Notes under the pieces: generated by a model
Database searches by the model: none
Told to the model about the DNA's origin: nothing
What the model saw: only the letters and a program-made list of their open reading frames with translations
Shown: positions 6,264 through 13,381 of the stretch, in pieces
How the letters are laid out: each line of letters opens with the position of its first letter
Position numbering within the stretch: the first letter of the stretch is position 1
DNA from: Glaesserella sp041817755
GTDB lineage: Bacteria > Pseudomonadota > Gammaproteobacteria > Enterobacterales > Pasteurellaceae
DNA: 13,928 nucleotides
Assembly (NCBI RefSeq): GCF_041817755.1
Contig: NZ_JBGYBX010000027.1
Span: 1 to 13,928, forward strand
Direction: 5' to 3'
Made by a program: the position numbers and the translations under genes

Positions 6264-7015
6264 TGATGAATGATTTAAGCATACTTGATATTGATACACT
6301 TCTGCCGGCTAAATGGAAAAATTATGGTTCTTGGTTAAGTCCTCAGCATAATCCACCAAAGTCTTATAAAGAACACCCTTTTATCTCAGAAGAAGAATTA
6401 ATAGCGTGTAAAAAAGATTTCCAAAAATATGTTGGAATTTCTTTAGGTAAGTATATTCGGCTAAAGAGAGTTAATTATTTATTGCAACAAAAAGATCCTA
6501 AATTTCAGACCAACTTTATAATTGATTATATAAATACGGAAATCGGAAAAATGGTTGCTGTTTTTTATCAAGAGAAACTTTGCCTATTAGAGTTTCTTGA
6601 TAGAAAAATGCTTGAAAAAGAACTAATTTCCTTACAGAAAAAATTTAAAGCTAATTTCGTTTGGCAAGTAACCAATTACAGCAAGCAATTACAAGCCGAA
6701 CTTGATGAATATTTTCAGGGAAAGAGAAAAATATTTAATACGGCACTTAACCCTGTTGGAACTGAATTCCAGCGTAATGTATGGGATATGTTATTAAAAA
6801 TTCCTTATGGAAAAACGAGTAGCTATAAACAACAAGCAGAATCTATTGGTAATCTAAATGCAATTAGAGCAGTAGCTTCGGCGAATGGTTATAACAAAAT
6901 TTCAATTTTAATTCCTTGTCATCGGGTAATCGGTAGTGATGGTTCTTTAGTCGGTTACGGCGGAGGAGTTGAACGTAAGCGTTTTTTATTAGAATTGGAA
7001 AAATCCTCTATGTAA
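6263..7015 (+). CDS. Methylated-DNA--[protein]-cysteine S-methyltransferase (Ogt/Ada C-domain type)
   Basis: This 250-residue protein is predicted to repair O6-alkylguanine by transferring the alkyl group to its own cysteine. The active site is IPCHRVIGSDG with Cys219; the DNA-binding helix is NAIRAVASANGYN and the C-terminal signature is GYGGGVERKRFLLELE. A ribonuclease-like N-domain occupies about residues 82-165 (FIIDYINTEIGKMVAVFY). Residues about 45-75 (KDFQKYVGISLGKYIRLKRVNYLL) resemble the end of an AraC-type HTH, suggesting descent from an Ada-like protein that lost its zinc domain. It starts by TAATG overlap with hisF (or at ATG 6266). It is far more AT-rich than hisF: sample windows are 27% and 32% G+C against 55%. 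This suggests recent acquisition. Confidence 0.9.
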   Translation: MMNDLSILDIDTLLPAKWKNYGSWLSPQHNPPKSYKEHPFISEEELIACKKDFQKYVGISLGKYIRLKRVNYLLQQKDPKFQTNFIIDYINTEIGKMVAVFYQEKLCLLEFLDRKMLEKELISLQKKFKANFVWQVTNYSKQLQAELDEYFQGKRKIFNTALNPVGTEFQRNVWDMLLKIPYGKTSSYKQQAESIGNLNAIRAVASANGYNKISILIPCHRVIGSDGSLVGYGGGVERKRFLLELEKSSM

Positions 7016-7037
7016 TTATATTCCATCGTTAGTTATC

Positions 7038-7093
7038 GTAGGGTGCGTGTAAACGTACTATAAAATTTATACGGTGCGTTTACCACGCACCCC
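7038..7093. repeat. REP-like doublet before hisIE
   Basis: GTAG (7038-7041) leads into GGGTGCGTG and TAAACG, and the reverse complement CGTTTA-C-CACGCACCC lies at 7077-7092, giving a 15-bp stem with one bulged base around an A/T-rich loop. The right half alone also folds (GGTGCGT...ACGCACC). The GTAG head and paired palindromes match the REP doublet style seen before hisH, with a different stem sequence. The hisIE ribosome binding site starts right after it. Confidence 0.65.
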
Positions 7094-7104
7094 AAAGGAA
7101 AAAT

Positions 7105-7746
7105 ATGCAAAACAAAATTAACTGGCAAAAAGTCGATAACCTCCTCCCCGTAATCGTCCAAAACGCTCAAACCTGTGAAGTCCTAATGCTTGGTTATATG
7201 AACCAAGAAGCACTAGACAAAACATTAGTCGAGAAAAAAGTCACATTTTTCTCTCGTACCAAACAACGTTTATGGACGAAAGGAGAAACTTCGGGGCATT
7301 TCTTAAACGTGGTGGATATGAGCTTGGATTGTGATAACGATACCTTGCTGATTTTAGCCGATCCGATTGGCGAAACCTGTCATACGGGGGCGGAAAGTTG
7401 TTTTCATCAGTTTGAAACTCAATCCGAAGGCGATTGGACGTGGTTTAGTAAATTAGAACGCACCCTTGCCGAACGTAAAAACGCCGATCCTGAAAGCTCT
7501 TATACGGCAAAACTTTATGCGAAAGGCACGAAGAAAATTGCACAGAAAGTGGGTGAAGAAGGGGTTGAAACCGCACTTGCGGCTATGGCGAAAGATCGTG
7601 AAGAACTCGTGGGTGAAGCGGCAGATTTGGTCTATCACCTCACGGTGTTATTGCATAACGAAGAGCTTGCTTGGCAGGATGTGATTGCAAAATTAAAAGA
7701 GCGTCATCAGGGCATAGGCTTACACCTTGAGGGCTCAAATAAGTAG
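7105..7746 (+). CDS. hisI: Phosphoribosyl-AMP cyclohydrolase / phosphoribosyl-ATP pyrophosphatase, bifunctional
   Basis: This 213-residue fused HisIE carries out the second and third steps of histidine synthesis. The HisI domain (about 1-112) shows TFFSRTKQRLWTKGETSGH, the metal-binding DCDND (residues 75-79) and the zinc cysteines Cys76, Cys92 and Cys99 in GETCHTGAESCF. The HisE domain (about 115-205) shows the helical pyrophosphatase motifs KVGEEGVETALAA and EAADLVYHLTVLL. AAAGGAA lies 4 bases before the ATG. It is normally directly behind hisF, but here it is separated by the methyltransferase gene and a REP-like doublet. Confidence 0.97.
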   Translation: MQNKINWQKVDNLLPVIVQNAQTCEVLMLGYMNQEALDKTLVEKKVTFFSRTKQRLWTKGETSGHFLNVVDMSLDCDNDTLLILADPIGETCHTGAESCFHQFETQSEGDWTWFSKLERTLAERKNADPESSYTAKLYAKGTKKIAQKVGEEGVETALAAMAKDREELVGEAADLVYHLTVLLHNEELAWQDVIAKLKERHQGIGLHLEGSNK

Positions 7747-7748
7747 AA

Positions 7749-7766
7749 AAGTGCGGTCGGTTTTTG
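7749..7766 (+). other. DNA uptake signal sequence, Hin-type
   Basis: AAGTGCGGTCGGTTTTTG fits the Haemophilus influenzae-type core AAGTGCGGT with the purine and T-rich extension. It begins 3 bases after the hisIE stop. A Hin-type core here contrasts with the Apl-type cores elsewhere in the window. Confidence 0.7.
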
Positions 7767-7788
7767 ATGAGTTTTATAAGGGGACTAT

Positions 7789-9072
7789 ATGTCGATTGTG
7801 GTCGATACTAAACTGCAGCCTAAACGTTTTACACTAGGGCATTTGTTTTTATTGGGATTGGGAATTGTATTATATATTGTGACGTATTTTTCCCCATTTA
7901 TGGGGAAACCGTTATTAACGGGACGAGAATTCCTTATTCAAATACCGACCTTTTTATCCGAAATTAATTTTTCTGTTTTTATTATTGTCGGTTTATTTCT
8001 ATCGGTATTGAGTTGGCTTTTGGCAATATTCAAACTAAAATCGGCTTCTATTTATTTATCATTAGCGGTCATCCTTTTATTTATCGGTTATTTCGTTTTT
8101 AGTTTATTCAATGTAAATATCCATGAAGGGTATTTTCAATTGGCGATTGGTTTTTATTTAATCCCATTAAATAATACGCTGTCTCTGGCATTTAATTTTT
8201 TAGAGCCACAAAAAACACTGATTTCTTTGAAAGGGATTGCGACCTACATTGCCATTTTAGCCTCCGTAATCGGCGGTGGTTTACAGTTTTCGGCAAAATA
8301 TTTTGAACTGGAACAAGATAGAATTAAACAGCATTTACTTTTAGAACAACATAAAATTCGTCAACAAGAAATTGAATTAGCGGAAAAAACGGAAAGACTA
8401 AAAAAAGAATTGGCCGAGCAGAAATTAATTGCACAACAAAAAATAGAAGAGGAGAAACGGCTATATCTGGAACAGCAAATAAAATATCAAAAGGAATTAG
8501 AGAAAAAACAAGATCCGTTAATTACTCAAGCCGGTATTATTACCGACGAATATATTCATACTGCACTTTTTCAAAATCCTAAAGGCAAACATTATCGTTA
8601 TCTGACGTCGAATAAATTTCGTGAGAAAATCGCACGGGATTTTTATGACGCCTATAAAGACTGGGTTTATCGCTTATATGCTGATCAAAAGCATTTAATT
8701 ACCGAAAAAATTGCCAATCGTTCTACCGATGCGTTTATTTATGCCATGCAGCAAACCAGCTATAAAATTGTGGACTCGGAACGGGTATCGGAAAATCAAT
8801 TTGTTATTACGTTAGAAGTTCAGGGGTTAAGTTTTTCACCGATTAAAGAGAAAATTACCGCAGAAGTTAGAGCGTTGATCGAACAAGGAAAATTGACCGA
8901 AAAGAATTTCGTTCCGCATTTGTTAAAATTAGAAGCTGACGAATTATTTAAAGTTAAAGCGGATTCATTATTGCCACCCAAACAAATTAAAACAACCATT
9001 TATTATATTAACAACAAATTCAGCCAAGTGAATATGAATGAAATTTTGGATATGGGGTTGTTTCAGCTTTAA
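7789..9072 (+). CDS. Membrane protein of unknown function with long coiled coil
   Basis: I do not recognise this 427-residue protein. Hydrophobic segments lie at about residues 16-34, 59-81, 86-108, 114-135 and 149-167, followed by a long charged heptad-rich coiled coil (about 172-240, full of Lys, Glu and Gln). A soluble C-terminal domain runs from about 247 to 427 (starting ITQAGIITDEYIHTALF; later FVITLEVQGLSFSPIKEKI, predicted mixed alpha/beta). A ribosome binding site AAGGGGA (7778-7784) precedes the ATG. It follows hisIE by 42 bases on the same strand and could be co-transcribed. The gene is AT-rich and no signal peptide cleavage site is evident. A membrane-anchored sensor, scaffold or stress protein is possible, but nothing in the sequence decides this. 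Confidence 0.8.
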   Translation: MSIVVDTKLQPKRFTLGHLFLLGLGIVLYIVTYFSPFMGKPLLTGREFLIQIPTFLSEINFSVFIIVGLFLSVLSWLLAIFKLKSASIYLSLAVILLFIGYFVFSLFNVNIHEGYFQLAIGFYLIPLNNTLSLAFNFLEPQKTLISLKGIATYIAILASVIGGGLQFSAKYFELEQDRIKQHLLLEQHKIRQQEIELAEKTERLKKELAEQKLIAQQKIEEEKRLYLEQQIKYQKELEKKQDPLITQAGIITDEYIHTALFQNPKGKHYRYLTSNKFREKIARDFYDAYKDWVYRLYADQKHLITEKIANRSTDAFIYAMQQTSYKIVDSERVSENQFVITLEVQGLSFSPIKEKITAEVRALIEQGKLTEKNFVPHLLKLEADELFKVKADSLLPPKQIKTTIYYINNKFSQVNMNEILDMGLFQL

Positions 9073-9129
9073 TAAAAAACACGCAAGAATCGAATCCAAC
9101 TTGAAAAAACGTTAATCTACGGAAAGCAA

Positions 9130-9417
9130 ATGTCTGTTACTGTAAATGTTGAGATAAACAAATTAACGGATTCAGGTGCAGATTTTTTTGATAGATAAAC
9201 ATCTCTGATAATACTTGAACGGCGATGACATTTTTTTCGATATGTCGGATATGGTAATTGGTAAATCTTTCGATTCGGGTAATAATTGAGTAATCGCTAT
9301 TACCGTAACATGTTGTTTATTTTATCGCTAATTTGTGGTGCTTTATCTTCGTATTACGCTGGAATTAAGAAAGATATACTCATTAACCACAAGAAAGTAC
9401 AACGCATATTTAAGTGA
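9130..9417 (+). pseudogene. Decayed coding remnants, origin unknown
   Basis: Three short readings in different frames follow one another. The first is MSVTVNVEINKLTDSGADFF (ATG 9130, GGAAAG upstream, stop 9196-9198). The second is NGDDIFFDMSDMVIGKSFDS (9218-9289). The third is a hydrophobic one, MLFILSLICGALSSYYAGIK, then KKDILINHKKVQRIFK (9310-9417). A one-base shift joins the last two. They look like a broken gene ending in a membrane helix, but could be chance readings in AT-rich DNA. Apart from these remnants I see nothing in 9073-9423. Confidence 0.35.
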
Positions 9418-9423
9418 AATTAA

Positions 9424-9460
9424 AAGGACTAAGCCCTGTGAAATACAGGGCTCAGTCCTT
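9424..9460 (-). terminator. Strong Rho-independent terminator for the T6SS cargo genes
   Basis: Arms 9424-9439 and 9445-9460 form a stem of 15 pairs with one A/C mismatch and a 5-base loop (GAAAT). Read on the minus strand the stem is followed by TTAATTTCA after an AGTCCTTTT edge, giving the U-rich tail, so it fits the end of the minus-strand T6SS transcript. It may also stop transcription from the left. Confidence 0.7.
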
Positions 9461-9535
9461 GAACTAAATGAGTCTAACTTTTTGGGAGCAGATTAATTTT
9501 TTTAGCGTATTTTTTGCAAAATTTTCCCGGAATCC

Positions 9536-9545
9536 GACCGCTTGT
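9536..9545 (-). other. DNA uptake signal sequence, Apl-type
   Basis: GACCGCTTGT is the reverse complement of ACAAGCGGTC. On the minus strand it continues into an A/T-rich stretch with AATTTTGCAAA (ending near 9515), the extended Apl-type form. Confidence 0.75.
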
Positions 9546-9563
9546 AAAACGGTGACAACCCCA

Positions 9564-9572
9564 ACCGCACTT
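9564..9572 (-). other. Hin-type uptake core overlapping a stop codon
   Basis: ACCGCACTT is the reverse complement of AAGTGCGGT. Its last two bases are part of the stop codon of the putative immunity gene, and it lies 18 bases from an Apl-type core. Confidence 0.5.
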
Positions 9573-10587
9573 AATCAATCCGATTATCCAAGCCTTGTTC
9601 GGCAAGGTTGCTATTGACTTCGGCTTGCTCGTTTTGTACCAGCGTAAACCATGCCGTTTTTTGTTCTTCCGTCATTTCCCGCCAAGCCTTTTCCGCGTTT
9701 TCTAAGGCGATATCGGCTTTTTTGCGTGAAAAGCAGCAGGGTAGGGCTAAGCAGTTACAAAAGGTAATCATGGGGTAAAAGCCGAGGGTGCGGTAGTGAT
9801 TGCCGATATGGTTTAAAAACTCAGGGTTTTCCTCTTGTAGGAATGAACGAACGGCATAAAGAATATCTTTATTATGCTCTTCATAAGGTGTCGGATAAAC
9901 GCCGGCAAGTTGCTCTGCAGGCAAACCGGAAAGCACGTCCCTGATTTGGATACTTAATGAAAAACGTTTAAACCCGCCGAAAGCATACAAGCCGAAGCGG
10001 TTGTAAATAATCCCCGACAGCGGATCGCCCTTTTCAGGGACATAAGCCACGGAGAACTGTTTAAACGCCCCTTGCCAGTAAATTAAGCGTTTTTTTCGAT
10101 TAATGCGAATACCGTTTATTCTTGGAAAGAAAATAAGAAATAATAATATCGGTGGCCAAATAAAGTGGAAATAGGCGCGGATTCTATCCCATTTATGGAC
10201 ACTTATATAATGTGCTCTTTGTTCTTCATATGTATCTGTTGTTACATTTGGGAACATTTCTATAAACTCAGGATCACTATGTATTTCAAGATGTTGTTGG
10301 TATAAAGGCTTTATTTTTTCATCTGGATCAAAAGCCCAAATAAAATCTTCTTGGATAGTTTTTATTTCATCAGAAAAAGGTTCTTTTCCATAATTCAAAT
10401 CAGAAAATACGCCCATAAAAAACATTCCAATCAAAACGGCTCGGATAAACCCACGAATATAACCGTCAAACGTTGAAGCCCGAATTTCAATTTCATCTTT
10501 GCCTCGTTTGCGGATTGAGTGTGCTAACGAGTGTTTATTGCGAAAATGTTCAAATTTTTCAATTAAATCCGGTTGTTCTTGTTTCAT
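9571..10587 (-). CDS. Membrane protein downstream of the T6SS effector, candidate immunity protein
   Basis: This 338-residue protein has two clear membrane helices at about residues 46-63 (FIRAVLIGMFFMGVF) and 139-156 (FHFIWPPILLFLIFF). A loop of about 75 residues separates them, and a C-terminal soluble part follows, with a third weakly hydrophobic Cys-rich stretch at 271-287. The start at 10587 is chosen because AGGGA precedes it by 4 bases and overlaps the stop of the effector gene; an upstream in-frame reading to 10650 lies within the effector gene. The 7-base spacing from a pore-forming effector and the membrane location are what is expected of a VasX-type immunity protein, which must act at the inner membrane. 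That role is inference. The loop-coding region (10201-10440) is about 30% G+C, against 47-48% in sampled windows of the 3' part. Confidence 0.75.
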   Translation of the reverse strand: MKQEQPDLIEKFEHFRNKHSLAHSIRKRGKDEIEIRASTFDGYIRGFIRAVLIGMFFMGVFSDLNYGKEPFSDEIKTIQEDFIWAFDPDEKIKPLYQQHLEIHSDPEFIEMFPNVTTDTYEEQRAHYISVHKWDRIRAYFHFIWPPILLFLIFFPRINGIRINRKKRLIYWQGAFKQFSVAYVPEKGDPLSGIIYNRFGLYAFGGFKRFSLSIQIRDVLSGLPAEQLAGVYPTPYEEHNKDILYAVRSFLQEENPEFLNHIGNHYRTLGFYPMITFCNCLALPCCFSRKKADIALENAEKAWREMTEEQKTAWFTLVQNEQAEVNSNLAEQGLDNRID

Positions 10588-10594
10588 ATTATCC

Positions 10595-13381
10595 CTACTT
10601 ATTAAATATAAATTTCTTCGTCTTAGAACTCTTTTGTATCTTACTGCCACGATAATCTTCCATATGAATTTTCAATTCCAAACTGAGTAAGTTATTATAG
10701 TTTTTTCTTTCTGTTCTACGTGGAATTCGCAATGGTTCGCAAATTAACGTTAAGGATGACTGTTTGGGTGTTAGTTTAATTATGGCTTTTCCTACTTCTT
10801 CAAATACAATTTCAGTTTCCAATTGATGTGATTCCAATATAAATTTTTTGACGGGCGGATCATAGAAATTAACCTGTTCAACGGGATAAGTCACATTGAT
10901 AACAGGGTGTAATTTCAATGTCTCAGCATCTTTCTGTGTATAAATTCCCGGATATTCCACCAAAATAGTATATTTATCAGGCATGCTAAATTCTATTTCC
11001 GTACCAATGCTAAAATATCGTTGCATTTCAATTTGATAGTACTCAGATATTTTGGTAGAACTTAATTTACTATTGTTATAAGTAAGTTTGCTTTGTTTAA
11101 ATTGGTCATAAAAGGTTTTTAATCTATCTTGATCTTCCCACAGATAAGCATTTAATGGCGCTCCCCAATAGTTCGGGCTATTCCCCCAAAAGCCATTCTC
11201 AATCCAAATCTCCATATCCGTTCGTTCAAAGGCGGATGTTATAAGCCCCGCCAGTAATAGCAAGGCGCCAACGGCCGTGCCCACCCGGGCAAGCATGATT
11301 AAACGTAAAATAAGTGGGGTTGGGGTTTGAAGAGCGAAAAAGCCCAAAGCGCCGATAGCACCTTCAAAGGTAATCCCGCCCGTTCCCTGAAGCAAGGCGG
11401 CATACATGGCGGTGTCATCTCCTTTATAATGCGCTTCTTGCCAGTTACCGTAAGCAAACAAAGCCCCTACGCCCGCCAAAAACGTATTCATGCTCATCAA
11501 CACGTATTTTAACCGTGCGGCATTACTGCTGAATTTCGGAAATTTTTCCCCCTTTCTTGCACGTTCAAGGATACTGCCTTTCGCCGCATACTCGTCAAGC
11601 AGCATATTGGCGGCAAGCAGTCCCGGGTCTTGCGCCAATTTACCCGCTTCCGTTTTTGCATTGTTGTCGCCCCAAAATGCTCCTAACAGTTGGCTGAAGA
11701 ACAAGGTTTTCTTCAAGCCTTCAAACGGCATCGCGTTAAATAATTCGTTATAAGTGCTGCTTTTTGGCGCAGAGCTGGGGGAATTGAGGGGCGATTTGCC
11801 GTAGAGACTCAACACTAAGTTTGTATAGGTTTGCTCGCCTTTTTTTCGATAGGTATCATGTACCGCCATTTTATCAATCACGGTTTTAATAAAAGAATCA
11901 TACGCACTGAGGCTAAATTCCTCGGCGAGCGCGATTTCTTTCAGCGTATTAAGGATTGTTTCGATATTCCCTAAAATATTTTTTAATGCGGAAACGGCTT
12001 CGTCATCTTTTTGTGCCGTCTCGGGGAGCGTAAAATTTTTTCCTTTCGGGCAAAGAGCGGCAATGACGGCATGACGACCGTAAGACGATTCGTCAAGACC
12101 GTGTAAAATGCTTTGCATAAATAAGCACCAGTTTTCCGCGATTGCAGGGGTTTTGTTCGCCAATAATATCGAACTCAGTGTGTCCAACCGGTGTTTAATT
12201 TCCGAGCTATTCAGGTATCGGGTAAAAATGCTCACCACATTTTTAAATGCTTTGCCGTATAGTGTAGGAATACTTGCCATTTTATGTACGGAATTATGTC
12301 CTTTAATGTCGTTTTCAAAGTCAAATTCCGTTTTTAATGCGGCAAAAACATCTTGATTTCCATTTGGAGTCAGATGTTCTTTCTGTATATTGAGTGACGC
12401 ATAAATATCAATTATCCGTTTGGGCGAAATAATCCCAAAACCTGCCGAACCGCTAGCTAAAACCGCATTATAATTATTTCTGTCTTTAATGTATTTTTGT
12501 GCGACATAATTATGGATTACCTGTGCGGTATTGATAGCATACTCATATTTTCTCATCACTTTTTGACGGTTTTCGGCTAAATAATGATGATAACCCGATA
12601 AATCGCGTACCGTACCGACAGGGTCTTTTAAGGCCACAACATGAACATGATGACAATGATTTATTTGCTCGATGATTGAGATATATTCCGGACGTTTACC
12701 GATGAAGATATGACGACGGGCATTATCCTCTTCTTGTGCAACGTTTTTTTGTTGCTCATTAAAGTCTGTGACATATTCTTTGATTTTATCGACCGTATCA
12801 ACTTTTTTTATAAGCCCTTCCTCGTTATTTAAGAAGAATTTTTGCATCCAGCTTTTGCGAACGCCTTCATCTTTGGCTAAGAGTTCCAATATTTCAGGTG
12901 CTAATGCCGTTTCACTGTACATAATATCAATAGCACTCACCTCAGGCGGTAAACAAATATAGGGTTGTCCGATATTATTACCCGGTCTATCCCAATATGA
13001 GTTTAGGTTTCCGTACGGGGAGCGTAAGAATTGATACATCGTTGCACTATTTTTATCTGAAATATCTTTTGTGGTGTATTGATAAATCAGCCAGTTATAT
13101 AGGTTATTCGCCCTTGCACTGACTAATTCCTCACGTGAAGATGAGTTTACATCCAACATCAATATATAAATATAGCCCGTGCGTAATTGGCGTGTTTCAT
13201 AATCTTTACCCGGTTCGGCAAAGTTTTTTGGTAAAACTGGCAGGGCGGATGATGTTGCAATATTATCTAAATAGGTTTTGCTCAATGCCAAACGAACGGG
13301 GTAAATAATATGCCCCGCTTGACACATTTGCACAGGAGAAAGGCTGCCCGTTGGTTTTTCAATCTTTTCTATGTTATTCAT
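10595..13381 (-). CDS. VasX-like type VI secretion effector, predicted pore-forming
   Basis: This 928-residue protein is delivered, by family analogy, through T6SS into neighbouring cells to permeabilise their inner membrane. The N-terminus shows the VasX_N-type pattern: CQAGHIIYPVRLALS at about 20-34, then TRQLRTGYIYILM at about 63-75 and VVALKDPVGTVRDLSGYHHY near 250. The C-terminal half has hydrophobic segments at about 628-650, 664-684 and 688-718, then IWIENGFWG..PNYWG near 730, and a soluble tail to 928. Compared with Vibrio VasX (about 1,085 residues) it is somewhat shorter. Its start overlaps the DUF4123 gene by 8 bases (ATGAATAA). The core coding for the membrane part is up to 57-58% G+C, while the tail region (10598-11130) is 23-35% in sampled windows. 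Family assignment is confident; activity is inference. Confidence 0.85.
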   Translation of the reverse strand: MNNIEKIEKPTGSLSPVQMCQAGHIIYPVRLALSKTYLDNIATSSALPVLPKNFAEPGKDYETRQLRTGYIYILMLDVNSSSREELVSARANNLYNWLIYQYTTKDISDKNSATMYQFLRSPYGNLNSYWDRPGNNIGQPYICLPPEVSAIDIMYSETALAPEILELLAKDEGVRKSWMQKFFLNNEEGLIKKVDTVDKIKEYVTDFNEQQKNVAQEEDNARRHIFIGKRPEYISIIEQINHCHHVHVVALKDPVGTVRDLSGYHHYLAENRQKVMRKYEYAINTAQVIHNYVAQKYIKDRNNYNAVLASGSAGFGIISPKRIIDIYASLNIQKEHLTPNGNQDVFAALKTEFDFENDIKGHNSVHKMASIPTLYGKAFKNVVSIFTRYLNSSEIKHRLDTLSSILLANKTPAIAENWCLFMQSILHGLDESSYGRHAVIAALCPKGKNFTLPETAQKDDEAVSALKNILGNIETILNTLKEIALAEEFSLSAYDSFIKTVIDKMAVHDTYRKKGEQTYTNLVLSLYGKSPLNSPSSAPKSSTYNELFNAMPFEGLKKTLFFSQLLGAFWGDNNAKTEAGKLAQDPGLLAANMLLDEYAAKGSILERARKGEKFPKFSSNAARLKYVLMSMNTFLAGVGALFAYGNWQEAHYKGDDTAMYAALLQGTGGITFEGAIGALGFFALQTPTPLILRLIMLARVGTAVGALLLLAGLITSAFERTDMEIWIENGFWGNSPNYWGAPLNAYLWEDQDRLKTFYDQFKQSKLTYNNSKLSSTKISEYYQIEMQRYFSIGTEIEFSMPDKYTILVEYPGIYTQKDAETLKLHPVINVTYPVEQVNFYDPPVKKFILESHQLETEIVFEEVGKAIIKLTPKQSSLTLICEPLRIPRRTERKNYNNLLSLELKIHMEDYRGSKIQKSSKTKKFIFNK

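Noticed and set aside
10588..10650. Longer start of the candidate immunity protein
   Set aside because: The extension lies in the effector coding sequence in another frame and is Arg-rich without a ribosome binding site; the start at 10587 has AGGGA.
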